Counted from the stretch's first letter, positions 53,152 to 63,659 are shown. The stretch is DNA of 64,000 nucleotides from Adiantum capillus-veneris (GCA_014529385.2 CM043968.1:28603513-28667512); one strand, 5' to 3'. A program made the numbers and translations. The notes: generated by a model from the sequence alone, not told the origin.

Positions 53152-55048
53152 TGTTGCTAAACTGGCTTTATTTGACAAGAAAATAATTCTAAATGAATTA
53201 TTGGATTTATAAGTGAGAGGGTTTTCTCGCTTGGAACAACAGGAAAAATAATTCTAAATGAATTATTGGAATTTTAAGTGAGAGGGTTTTTCTCACTGGA
53301 GACATCCGAGTACAGAGTATTCCTAGTGCGTCGTTCAAAGTAATGACGGAAGCACTGAGAACGGGAATATCTGTAAGGCCACCAGGAACGGGTACTTCTG
53401 ATGCGTCACATCGGATGGGTGACAGGGAGCATCGGAAAGAAGTATCCGACCATCCAGGAACGGACATCTCTGATGCGTCATAGGATGGGTGACATAGAGC
53501 ATCGTGAAGGAGATTGTACCGTAAGTTCGGTAGGAAAGGACTAGGTGATGGGTATTCCTGATGCGTCACAAGGTGGGTGACGGGTGCATCGGAAAGGGAA
53601 TATCCATAGTCGGGAGGAAATTCCGAACTGTGTTAGAATTGTGCACAAGGAAAAGCAAGCACTTGAATGAAGATGGGTTCAGAGGAAACTTTGAGGAAAA
53701 ACAGATGCTTTCTGAGAAAGCGGGATTGCTTTTTTGGAAAGCAGATGCTTTGCCGCGAGGAAGTCTATGTTTGCATATTTTTAAAATATGCCGGCCGCCC
53801 ACTTAATAAGTGGGCAGCCATCTGATAAATAAGGCGACAGATCAGCCAGTGTTTTCTCTCTTTTTTTCTGGCAAAACAGGAAAAAAAAATGGAAAAAAAT
53901 TTTGAAAAAAAAAAAAAAAAAAAAAAAGGGCCGCGATCTATACGCGAGCAGCTATTTGTGCCCGTGGCTAGGAGCTATAAAAGCATCACATGCCCTCACT
54001 CAGAGGGGAGGACCAATCTTTGCAAGGAGGAGATGCTGCTGCAAATTTCAGCCGTAAAGAAGACGTTGCTGGTGATGCCCATGGCTGCCCCAAGTGTACC
54101 AGATGTCGCCAAGACCCAGTGCGCGAGTTCCCTCGCGAAGAAGTGCCTACGAAGCGTGTTTCCATCGCGACAAGTTGCTGTTTTTCTCTGTTTTCAGCCC
54201 ATAAACGTCGTAGACGGGGCTGATTTACGAGAAGGAACCCGAGAACACACCTCTTTTGTGTGTAGGATTGGAAGAGAGGATTTCCTATGGAGAGATCTCT
54301 TCCGAGGAATTGCATTTCGAGAATCGAGTTGCGTTTCGAGCGTCGAGACTTTGAAGGTAACGATTTTCATGTTCTGATCTTTGAGTATTTGATTGCAGGT
54401 GTACTTCCTCTTCGTGAGGGAGTAGGAGCAGAGGAAGGCATGAGCCTCTGCAGGAGAAAAGCGCTCTGAGGAACTAGAGCCAGATCAGCCCAGGGGTTTC
54501 GTACCCGAGTTTGGGAAGTAGATCCACGGATCGGAGAGAGGTAGTCTCTCAAGTTGTGATCCGGAAGTTGGGATTCCCAAGTAAGGACTTCGTGTCCGGG
54601 AAACCAGAGTTGTTCTGCGGGAAGAGGACTCTGGAAACAGAGTTGGAAAAGAGAGTTGCAGGGATGTCATTCCCTGAGTCTGGAAGGTGAGATCCAGAGG
54701 CGAGAACCTTGATTCTCGAGGAATTGGAATAAGGAACGGAAGTTCCTTGGAATAGGGTTTTGCCCTAGGAATCGGAAGCTGAGGCTTCCAGGAACCATCA
54801 AGTCTTATTCTAGAACGAACGTGGTAATACGTTCGGTTCAAGTGCTTGTATAGACTTCTCATCAGTAATAAAGATACTATTATGAGGGGGGACCAGCCCA
54901 TCTTCTGGTCCCCAGTACTGTGTCGATCTTCTCACTCTCTATCTCTCTCTCTATTTATTTCTCTCTATATCCTCTGGCTTCAGTAATAAGTGATAAATCC
55001 TATTTATCCGAATGTATTTTATACTGTTATGCGCTCCCGTTTGTGACA
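53152..55048 (+). repeat. Solo LTR of the gypsy D family
   Basis: 1897 bp, TGTTGCTAAACTGG to TTTGTGACA, flanked by perfect AATCG duplications (53147-53151 and 55049-55053). It shares with gypsy D LTRs the hairpin modules, ATGCCGGCCGCCCACTTAAT block, TATA region (GAGCTATAAAAGCATC, about 53970) and the poly(A)/hairpin block. It carries more hairpin modules (H4-H7) and a near-perfect 67-bp duplication near its 5' end (about 53178-53300). Confidence 0.95.
53317..53605 (+). repeat. Array of four two-helix inverted-repeat modules (H4-H7)
   Basis: Four modules of about 55-60 bp. Inner helix GATGC/GCATC (AGTGC/GCACT in H4) plus GTCA/TGAC or GTCAC/GTGAC; outer helix GTATTCC/GGAATAT (H4), GGTACTTC/GAAGTATCC (H5), ATCTC/GAGAT (H6), GGTATTCC/GGAATATCC (H7). 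The sequence of the arms changes between modules while pairing is kept. Confidence 0.9.
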
Positions 55049-55309
55049 AATCGCCTTGGGGTTCAGAGGGCCAATGATTTGGTGTTTGTGAGCGCTAACT
55101 TGCGCATGCTTGCCAAGAGCGTCACACACAAGGCAGATCCTTTCACTGAGTAGGAGATCGCACAAGAGAATCCATCTATGGCCGATACTCTTTTGGAGGA
55201 GCTAGAGGAGGATTTCGAGCCTCAATGCGAGCCTCCCGAGCCCTCATACATCGCTGACGACCTCGACTACGACGACGATGTGGAGATTCAGCAGGCGAGC
55301 ACTTCTTGA
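55049..55309 (+). pseudogene. hAT transposase last exon
   Basis: After the duplicated AATCG the frame continues RLGVQRANDLVFVSANLRML, the hAT dimerisation end, then AKSVTHKADPFTE and TAG (55151-55153). Past the stop an acidic tail runs (TLLEELEEDFEPQCEPPEPS, DDLDYDDDVE) to TGA at 55307-55309. The acidic tail is common in plant hAT transposases. Confidence 0.88.
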
Positions 55310-55716
55310 GTTTGATGATCATTGATCACTCGACTCTCGAGTCTAGACTCTTGAGTCTACGACTCTACCTACTACATAGCCCTTTGTACTTTTTATTATC
55401 CTTGAGGCCTCAAGCTTGTCCTAAGTCCTTTAGGCTTTTTGACTCTTGAGCCCTTGTGGCATGCACTTCTCATTTTGTATCCATCGATCATCGATGTTTT
55501 ATTAGCACATTTCAGCCTATATGACTTGTGTTCTTTGGTCTATTTAGTGTAAATTTATGGTCAAAGTGATGCTCTATGTGTGTGGCATGTGTGTAGGTCA
55601 AAAAATGCCAAAAAAACTCACTTTTCTTTTTGCCGTTCCGAACCCCGTCCCCGTTTCCTGACTTTTGCCGTCCCGACCCCGTTCCCGACCCCGACCCGCC
55701 GTCCCATGTAACTATA
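55310..55716 (+). other. hAT 3' untranslated and terminal region
   Basis: Contains CTCGACTCTCGAGTC-type repeats (about 55328-55365) and the C-rich subterminal region ending in the right terminal repeat. Confidence 0.7.
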
Positions 55717-55724
55717 CCCTAAAC

Positions 55725-56810
55725 ATGGACAATCTGGAAGTAAAACTGTGACAGGATGTTAGCCCACCGCATCTGCTTTTCCGAAAGCTGCTTCTGTGAC
55801 AAGAAGTAGCGTAAACTCTGATGATCGGTAAAGACCGTGAAATCAACTCCGAGTAGGTAATGTCGCCAATGAGTAAAAGCATGGATCACTGCCAATAGCT
55901 CTTTCTCATAAATCTGTGCTATCAATTCTGGCCTTGAAAACAATCTGCCTTCATAAGCAATCACATGGCCTTCTTGCGTTACGACCCCTCCCAGACTACC
56001 ACCACAAGCATCACAATAAACTTCGATTGGATTTTGCAAGTCTGGCAAAGCCAACACTAGTCCAGTAGTAAGTTTTTCCGTAAGTGTCTGAAAGGCAGTC
56101 ACCTTTGTTGGTCCCCACAAGAAAGGGACTCCTTTCTGAGTCAATATGTGCAAAGGGGAAGCTAACTCTGCAAACTTCCGAATGAACCGTCGGTAGTAAG
56201 AACACAAGCCCAAGAAGCTTCTAACTTCATAAACATTCTTCAAGTCTGGCCAATCGCGGATAGTCTCAATCTTGGCCGGGTCCATCTATACCCCTGCTGC
56301 TGAGATGATGTGTCCTATCTCCGGCAAGAAAAACTCGCTCTTTCTGCCATTGATAACTAATCTATGATCACGCAATGCCTGAAAGACCTGTAGCAGATGG
56401 TGTCAATGTTCTGCTTCATCCTTGGAGAAAACTATAATATCATCAAAGAAAGTGCCCACAAAAGATCGATGCTCTTGGAAAATCATATCCATCATTCGGT
56501 TGAAAGTCACTGGAGCATTGATAAGCCAAAAGGCATTTCCAAAAATTCGTATAAGCCAAAGCTTGTCCAAAAGGTTGTCTTGTAGACATCTCCCGGAGCG
56601 ATTCTGATCTGATAATATCCACTTTTCAAATCAATCCTGTTGAAACAAGAGAATCCCTGAAGTCGGTCAAGAATTGGAATCGGAAATCTGTTCTTGATAG
56701 TGATTTTATTGAAAGCTCTATGGTCAAAGCATATCCTCCAAGATCCGTCTTTCTTTAGTAAGAGTAAAACCGGAGAGCAGTAGGGTGAAGTACTCGGCTG
56801 GATGAGACAA
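55725..56810 (-). pseudogene. Gypsy B reverse transcriptase and RNase H
   Basis: Minus strand from 56810: [77 protein letters not shown], then FFDDIIVFSKD (catalytic pair; usually YLDD/FFDD), two stops, then MDPAKIETIRDWPDLKNVYE, RSFLGLCSYYRRFI, and RNase H VYCDACGGSLGGVVTQEGHV, IYEKELLAVIHAFTHWRHYL, FTDHQSLRYFLSQKQ. Upstream RT is cut off by gypsy C at 56811; downstream it continues at 47259 beyond the hAT element. Confidence 0.92.
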
Positions 56811-57335
56811 TGTCACAAACTGGTGACATGCCATGCCCCCCGACACACACACACCCTGCTGACATAGCAAATTCCCGTAAAACGCGCCGGCAGGTTGACG
56901 TGGCAGACCTCCACAAAACGTACGTGGCAGCAACATACGGACGCTCCGCTTTTTGCACTAACACGCCGTATGGAATTTTTGGAAATTACGTTGGCTGTTT
57001 TAGCAGCTTTTGATTACAGACGCTTTTGCGTTTGAGAAGCTTTTGCATTTAACTTTTGGGGCTCTGCTTTTGGGCATCCCTTGTAAAAATAAATAAGTCC
57101 TTTGGGACTCACTCCTCAGAGCATTTGGACACAGAGTCTGAGAGTGAGTACCCACGGACTCTCTTGTACTTTGCAAAAAGATTAAGATAAAAACAAACAC
57201 CGAAAGGGGCGTCAGTCTTTGGGGCCAATACCTCTTGGCACGGAGCCGAGCCGTGTCGTCTTTGTGAACTGTTTTGAAGTGAATCTCTGTTGTGTCGCGG
57301 TAGAATCTTGACTTGGGGTGTCCAAGTTTGTTACA
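56811..57335 (+). repeat. Gypsy C 5' LTR
   Basis: 525 bp, TGTCACAAAC to TTTGTTACA. Contains GTTGACGTGGCAGACC and ACGTGGCAGC motifs (about 56894-56930), and AATAAATAAG at 57090. Confidence 0.93.
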
Positions 57336-57336
57336 A

Positions 57337-57348
57337 TGGTATAAAAGC
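57337..57348 (+). promoter_or_regulatory. Gypsy C primer-binding site (diverged)
   Basis: TGGTATAAAAGC, two mismatches to TGGTATCAGAGC, one base after the LTR. Confidence 0.75.
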
Positions 57349-57525
57349 ACGGCCGATTTCTCTTTTACCGGGAAATCCGATCCTTTTCTCGTGACACTTA
57401 TGGATTTCGAAAAGAAAATCCAAAAGAATCAATCGACTTCTTCTGCATCTACTGATGTGGGAAGAGATCAAAAATAAGATTCAACCAAATAGCCACCTCG
57501 GCCTACTCAGTACGAACTTCAAGAG

Positions 57526-58790
57526 ATGGAACGTCGACAACAGGTTGACAAGTGCACAAAGCAGATGATTAAATTTGCGAAGGATCCTCAGTTTGCAAAA
57601 TTTTTGTCTCAGCAATCCATCGCTGAAGTGCACACTCAACGACAGAAAGCCACCAAACCACCCTCAAATGGCAATCAAGAAGCCTACTTCTCCGAGGATG
57701 TTTACAAAACAAGAATACAGGAGGTGGTTCAAACTCAAATGAATCGGCTTTTGGAAGCGAACAATCAATCCAAAAAGCAAGTAAAAAAGTGCAAGAAGGG
57801 GACTTACTACCTTGGTTATTCGGACCGTCGATCTTCTTTTGCATCTGCAAGAAAGCAAAAGAAGCATGACGCTTTGAAGAACTACCCAGTTCTTCTTCTT
57901 CCTCTTCTTTTGACAGTTTTTCTAGCTCTTCTGACTCCAGCAAGGAGGACAGAAAAGGCAAAAAGCAAAGCTTCGGAAAGGGAAAGAAAATGGCAAAGAA
58001 ACCCATATTTCGCCCAGTTTTCGACAGTTCTACAAAGGAGTCATCCTCTGACAGTTCGGACTCCGATGACCATATGTTTTATGCAAAGAAGAAGCATTTT
58101 TACAGAGCGAACCAATATGACTTCCTCGAAGACAAAAGCAAGAAAGCAAAAGAATTCAAAGAAGGCGGACAATTGATTAAATTTGAATCCTTTTCTGGGT
58201 TCCAAGATGCTCCGAGGACTTTGGCCTTCATCCAGCAGTTTGACATAGCCTTCATGGAGGGTATTACTCCAAGCACTCCAAGATTAGGAGGGCTGCATCT
58301 TTTCTTAAAGGCAATGCTCAAACATGGTGGTCCATTCTTCTTCTGAGGAAAGAAGCTCCAGTCAAGTGGTTGAAATTCAAAAGGCTCTTTATATCTTCTT
58401 GGCTGACTCGGGAGTACGAACGAGATATACGAACAGCCTGGAACCATCTTTGGATGACCAAGGGAGATTCTTTGGACGCTTACTGGAGAGATTTTGGGAC
58501 TCTTTTCTACCAACCTCTTCATTTAAGAAGGTCTCTTATAAGGAACAGATTGAGCGGTTTTGCTATGGACTCCATGCAGAGATCCGAGACTACTGCCTGG
58601 AATTAATGGGTCATGCGAAACGAGGTTTCTCGATACATTTGGGAAATTTGACTTACCCCACTGATGAGATCTTGACTCAGAGAACCCGACATACCTCCAT
58701 AATGAAAGAAGAAAGAGAAAGAGTTCCCAAGATAAGAAGGATAAGGATACACGACCCCGGCTCACTCTTCGAGAGAGGGCCAACTATATG
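57526..58790 (+). pseudogene. Gypsy C gag
   Basis: Capsid-type gag spread over three frames (57526-58176, 57990-58346, 58324-58791). N-terminus MERRQQVDKCTKQMIKFAKD; then a Ser/Asp-rich acidic run (SSSDSSDSDD). The gag core reads FESFSGFQDAPRTLAFIQQF, DIAFMEG, LFISSWLTREYERDIRTAWN, HLWMTKGDSLDAYWRDFGTL. At least two frame changes (near 58010 and 58290) interrupt it. Similar wording occurs in gypsy A gag. Confidence 0.85.
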
Positions 58791-59255
58791 AGAGAGGGGA
58801 AGTGTTTTGATTGCGGGGAACATAGCCACACCTCCTCAAAGTGCCCCAAAAAGGCACAGCAAGAACAAACTAAAGACAAGCCAAAGAGTTCTAGAGCAGC
58901 AGAGGAACGTGGCGGAAAAGGCAAGATAAAAGCAGGGTTGGTACCAAATTGCATGGGTACTGACCCAAGCCTGATTGATGAAAGTACAGAACTTTGCCAA
59001 GCTTGGGACAAAGTGAAAGATCAAGTAAGCCCTGATTTTCTTCGATGGAAAAGCCAAGGCCAACTTCATTTCACCTGAATTGGCAGCACGGCTCGAGATT
59101 ACACCCGAGAGGATGGGACCGCCAGCACAGGCAGTTCTAGCAGCACCCGGACAGGACATAGCCATTACACTTGTCATTGGCAAACTTCGGTTGCATTGTC
59201 AGGGGTATTTAGGACACGAGGACTTCTACATAATGCCCTTGGAAGGTTGTGACAT
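58788..59255 (+). pseudogene. Gypsy C zinc knuckle and protease (first part)
   Basis: CFDCGEHSHTSSKCP is a C-x2-C-x4-H-x4-C knuckle. The protease follows after a frame change near 59040: KANFISPELAARLEI, IAITLVIGKLRLHCQGYLGH and FYIMPLEGCD. The usual catalytic D-S/T-G is not visible: the region before KANFIS reads as IFFDGKA, with DGK in its place. Interrupted at 59255/59256 by the first family E solo LTR. Confidence 0.85.
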
Positions 59256-60800
59256 TGTCACGTGACACATCCAGCCCTATGTGTCCGTGGACAAGCTACA
59301 CCACAGCAGGGTTCAGTTAGTTTAGATTAGCAGTGATCTGGCACTTTTGTGAGTCTATTCGTAGATCGTGCATGCCCAGTCACTTAGTGTAGATGCATAT
59401 CCTCTGGTTGCACACCGCATAAGCATAAGCATTTCCATCAGATTCCATCAGAGTCAGTTTGGAGATTTTTCAAGTGACTTAATCCCATTTTTTCCTATTT
59501 TTGACATTTTTCACTTATTTATTAAGTGACTTTTGTTGGGTACTCAGTAGGGCAAATTGGGTAAGTTAATATATAAGCAAACCCAAGTTAGCACAATTTG
59601 GCAGATGAGCAAAGAGCACAACAGGCTTCCCCAAGCAACAGGTACTCCCTCCCTCTCTCAACAAGACCTCCCCAAGTCACCCCCTTGGTGAGCCACCCCC
59701 AGCAAATACCATCGCATGCCCAGTCACTTAGTGTAGATGCATATCCTCTCGTTGCACACAGCATAAGCATAAGCATTTCCATCAGATTCCATCAGAGTCA
59801 GTTTGGGGATTTTTCAAGTGACTTTATCCCATTTTTTCCTATTTTTGACATTTTTCACTTATTTATTAAGTGACTTTTGTTGGGTACTCAGTAGCGCAAA
59901 TTGGGTAAGTTAATATATAAGCAAACCCAAGTTAGCACAATTTGGCAGATGAGCAAAGAGCACAACAGGCTTCCCCAAGCAACAGGTACTCCCTCCCTCT
60001 CTCAACAAGACCTCCCCAAGTCACCCCCTTGGTGAGCCACCCCCAGCAGATACCATCGCCATCCTCTCCCCATCTTTGGCGTTTTCTCCCACAGCAGAGC
60101 ATCGCCATCAAACCTCCTTGCCTGGCGTTTTCCCCCCCTACCACCATCAGCCCATGCAGCGTTTTGACTCAGCAACATCAGCCAATCACTAACGCTAGCA
60201 ACATCAGCCAATTTCAGCATTGGAGAACCTGTCTTTCCAGCGTTTTTCAGCATGGTAAATACCTGCAAGACCAGCGTTTTCAGCCTACGATAATGACCTA
60301 AAAACGCAGCCAGATAAGGGGAAGAAAGTCAGCGTTTTTTATCCTCACACAAGCCTCGGCAATCGAGTCATTTTCAGTCATAAGGACAGCAGTACAACAG
60401 TCATTTTCAGCCCCAAAACAGCCACGAAATTCAGTCAATAGAAGATCACAGATTTCAGCCATCAAGTCGTCGTCATCATCACGGTCGTCGTCATCGGCAT
60501 AGTCCAATTGCATCAGTCCATTGCATACGCATTGTACACCTTTGTGCAATCAAAAGTAGACCACTCTCGCCGACGAGAGTGGGGCCTTCGGAGGAGGGTT
60601 TTACAACCTCTCGGGTGTCGTATCTCTTCTCTCTCCTTCTCTCAGTCTCATACACTTGCACGCACTCACTTTGTTCGTGATCATAGCACTCTCCATAAAG
60701 ACGGAAGGCTCTCTCCTTCCCTAAGAACTAAAAGGAACCTTGAGCAAATATAGATCACTAATCTTGAGAAAATACAACATTCATTCCACTGCACCTTACA
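59256..60800 (+). repeat. Solo LTR, family E copy 1
   Basis: 1545 bp, TGTCACGTGACA to CACCTTACA, flanked by perfect GACAT duplications (59251-59255 and 60801-60805). Contains a TATA box (TTAATATATAAGC, twice because of a 344-bp tandem duplication). No coding sequence; open frames at 59598 and 59942 share their start because of the duplication. Confidence 0.94.
59371..60058 (+). repeat. 344-bp tandem duplication in solo LTR E1
   Basis: Copies begin CATGCCCAGTCACTTAGTGT at 59371 and 59715. The E2 copy at 61370-62628 has only one such unit, so the duplication is specific to E1 or its parent. Confidence 0.93.
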
Positions 60801-60805
60801 GACAT

Positions 60806-61369
60806 CCTCCTAGGAGTCCCTTGGTACCATAAGAACAACGCCATGGTGGCAAAGAGAGCAATTTTGACGAATGAAAAGGGCCAAAAAATTGTACTTGATG
60901 TAAAACTGAAGGGCGAGTCCGTCCCTATTGTATCGGCTTCGGCCATTTCCAAAGCAATGAAATCCAATCTCTTTGAAGTTTGTTTACTCGATCTACTTGA
61001 AAGAGTTAAATGATGAACATAGAACGAACATGTCCGAACTTGACAGAGAACGCCAAGATTTTCTCCACACTCATGCCGATTGCTTCTCTGAGGGCATCCC
61101 AGGCGAGTTGCCCCCATCTCGACCTAAGGATCACACTATTGATCCGATTCCTGGAAGCACACACCGAACCGGACACCTTACCGTGTTAGACGAACCCAGA
61201 ATAAAGAGATCATGAACCAAGTGAAAGACCTTTTGGAAAAGGGTCTTATCCACCCGAGTACTTCACTCTACTACTCTCCGGTGTTGTTGGTATTAAAAAA
61301 AGACGGATCTTGGAGAATGTGCATTGATTACAGAGCTCTCAATAAAATCACCATCAAGAACAAATTTCC
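60806..61369 (+). pseudogene. Gypsy C protease end and RT N-terminal part
   Basis: After the duplicated GACAT the protease resumes as ILLGVPWYHKN, AILTNEKGQKIVLDVKLKGE. The linker reads [37 protein letters not shown]; after a frame change near 61165 RT begins [53 protein letters not shown]. Interrupted by the second family E LTR at 61370. Confidence 0.9.
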
Positions 61370-62628
61370 TGTAAGGTGCAGCGGAAGTGAATGTTGAACT
61401 TTGCTCAAGATGAGTGCTCCGAACTGTGCTCAAGGTTCCTTTTACTTACGGAAGGGAGAGCCTTTTGTTCCTTTAGTGAGAGAGTGCAAATGATCACAAA
61501 CAAAGTGAATGACACTGTGAATGAAGGTGCTGAGACAGAGAGAGAGAGAGAGAGAGAGAGAAGAATACGACAGCAGAATGTTGTCAAACCCTCCTCCGAA
61601 GGCCCCACTCCCTATGGCGAGAGCGGTCTACTATTGATTGCACAAATCTCTACAATGCTTGGACTTGCCGATGATGTCGACGACGATGAGGACGACGACG
61701 AGACAGGCTAAAATCTGAAAACGCTAAGGGCTGAAATCTGCAAATCTTTATCTGCTGAATTCTGACTCTATGTCGGTGACGATGTCGATGGCGACGATGC
61801 GACGACGATGCGCTGAAAACGCAGATGCTGAAATCTGTGTTTTCCGGGCTGAAACTGCAAACTACGCTGGATCTTACCGTGCGGCAAGGATCTGCTGCAG
61901 GAAGGTGAGATCTGCGAGGTTTGGGACTTCTACTACGATGTCTGACTGCTGAAAACTGAAAACACTGGTGCTACTGTGGATCTTGTCGCGGGAATCTGCA
62001 AAACGCTATGCTGATCCAAAAACGCTAGGGCTGAAAATTGTCTGTTGTGGGACATCTACTAACGCTAGGGCTGATCTGCTGGGTTGCTGTGGAATCTGCT
62101 AACGCTAGGGCTGATCTGATGTGTCTTGTTGTCGCCGAGGCTGATCTGCCATGCAAAAACGCCAGGACTAGTTCTGGGTGAAAACGCTAGGCTTGCATCT
62201 GCAAAAACGCTAGGTCTTCAGTGGGGGGTTCTTGCTGAGAAGTTGCCTGATGAACACAGGGTTCCTGCTACCTCTTCTGCCAGAAAGTGCTAGCGCAAGG
62301 TTTGCTTATATACTTGGCTACTGAATTTGCCCTACCTAGTTCCCAACAAAAGTCACTCAAAAATAATAAGTGAAAATTGGCTAAAATAGGGAAAATAGGT
62401 CTATGCATTGTAAAAATGCTCCTAATGGGTTCCGATGGAAATCCAATGGTCATACTGTGTGCAACCAGAGGATATGCATCTAATCTAAGTGCCTAGGCAT
62501 GCACGATCTGTGAACAGACTCACAAAAGTGTCAGAACACTTCCTAGGCTAGACTGACTGAACTGAACTGAACCCTTGTCATGAAGTAGCTTGTCCACGTA
62601 CACATAGGGTTAGATGTGTCATGTGACA
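61370..62628 (-). repeat. Solo LTR, family E copy 2, reverse orientation
   Basis: 1259 bp flanked by perfect TTTCC duplications (61365-61369 and 62629-62633). Reverse complement starts TGTCACATGACACATC, matching E1. It contains CTAACGCTAGGGCTGATCTG-type repeats (about 62030-62220), an (AG)n tract (about 61537-61561) and GACGACGATGAGG trinucleotide-like repeats. Confidence 0.94.
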
Positions 62629-63070
62629 TTTCCGCTTCCAAGGATCGATGATATTCTTGACAGACTTCAGGGATCCTCTTGTTTTAGCAGGATTGATTTA
62701 AAATGCAGATATCATCAGATCCGAATCGCACCGCAAGATGTCTACAAGACAATCTTGCGGACGAGCTTCAGTTTGTATGAATTTTTGCTGATGCCTTATG
62801 GCCTAACCAATGCTCCAACGACTTTCAACCGAATGTGCCCAATGACGGGCAGCCTGATGAGAAACCCGAAGTGGAGGAAAGCAAGGAGATACTCGTTTCA
62901 GAATAGATATTGGCACACAAAGACAGAAAGATAAAAGGTAAAGCGATTAGGCGGTTCTTGGTTAAATTCAAGAACTATCTTGCATTGGATGCGAGTGGAT
63001 GGAGGAGGAGGACCTAGCAGATGATACTCATATTTTGAAACTTTACCTTGAAGCATTCGGTTTAGCATAG
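62629..63070 (+). pseudogene. Gypsy C RT fragment joined to chromodomain
   Basis: RT resumes: PRIDDILDRLQGSSCFSRID, LKCRYHQIRI (usually KSGY), YGLTNAPTTFNRM. At about 62838 it switches to the linker before the chromodomain (DEKPEVEESKEIL in another frame), then RRFLVKFKNYLALDA and, after a frame change near 62990, EEDLADDTHILKLYLEAFGL to TAG at 63068-63070. The deletion removes the RT catalytic YxDD, RNase H and the whole integrase. Confidence 0.9.
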
Positions 63071-63659
63071 TCTACTCCGATAGAACCCTGACATCAGCGA
63101 GGGTGAATCTAGTGCAGCGGGTTTGCACAAGAGGGGAGTCACTCCGCTCCTTTGTCAACGGATTACCCCGATTTTGAATAGAGTCACTGATGTTCCCTTT
63201 GGGTTTCAGGGATACTAAAGGGCTGAGTAGTATTTTGTTGTATGACTTTATAACTGGAATTCCCGAAAATGAAAATGATTGATTTGTACTCGACTTGTTT
63301 GAGTGCAGGAACTGAAAGACGAAATGACTGCAGCATTTCGGTCTCATAAATCTCTATAGACATGATTGCAATAAGGATTAGTTAATCGAGCATCCGTCAA
63401 GTCCGGAATGGATCTAGATGCGATTACTAAATACGTTGACGATTGGTCATCGTTTGAGATTTGGAATGAATTGTCTGTGATTTATCGTGTGATGTTTTGT
63501 GATGTCAAGTGATGTTATGTGATGCTCGGTGATGTGACTGTCGTCTTGTACAAGTGCTAGATGTGTCGTGTCTAGTGCGTCGGTACTAACAATGTCTACT
63601 AAGACAGTTTATGGTCTCTGTCTATTTTGTAGGCGTAATCGAGGGCAATTACAATTCTT
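63071..63659 (+). other. Gypsy C 3' non-coding region
   Basis: No coding motif. Contains repeated GTGATGTxxxGTGATG units (about 63477-63540). Confidence 0.6.

Larger units (their letters stand above)
47268..55716 (+). mobile_element. hAT DNA transposon with nested insertions
   Basis: 8449 bp between perfect 8-bp duplications. Terminal inverted repeats: left CATAGTTATAGGGGACGG, right (reverse complement) TATAGTTACATGGGACGG; both fit the hAT start Y-A-x-x-G. The transposase gene carries BED, DUF659-like and C-terminal dimerisation segments across several exons. Removing the two retroelement insertions leaves about 3.1 kb, a normal size for a plant hAT. At least two stops and a lost coding segment make it non-autonomous. 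It inserted into gypsy B. Confidence 0.95.

Noticed and set aside
48894-53590. Hairpin modules as bacterial-type terminators or riboswitches
   Set aside because: The context is a plant LTR; there is no U tract or downstream gene arrangement of that kind.
59598-60301. Two open frames with the same start
   Set aside because: The shared start comes from the 344-bp duplication in the solo LTR; both run through promoter-type LTR sequence.
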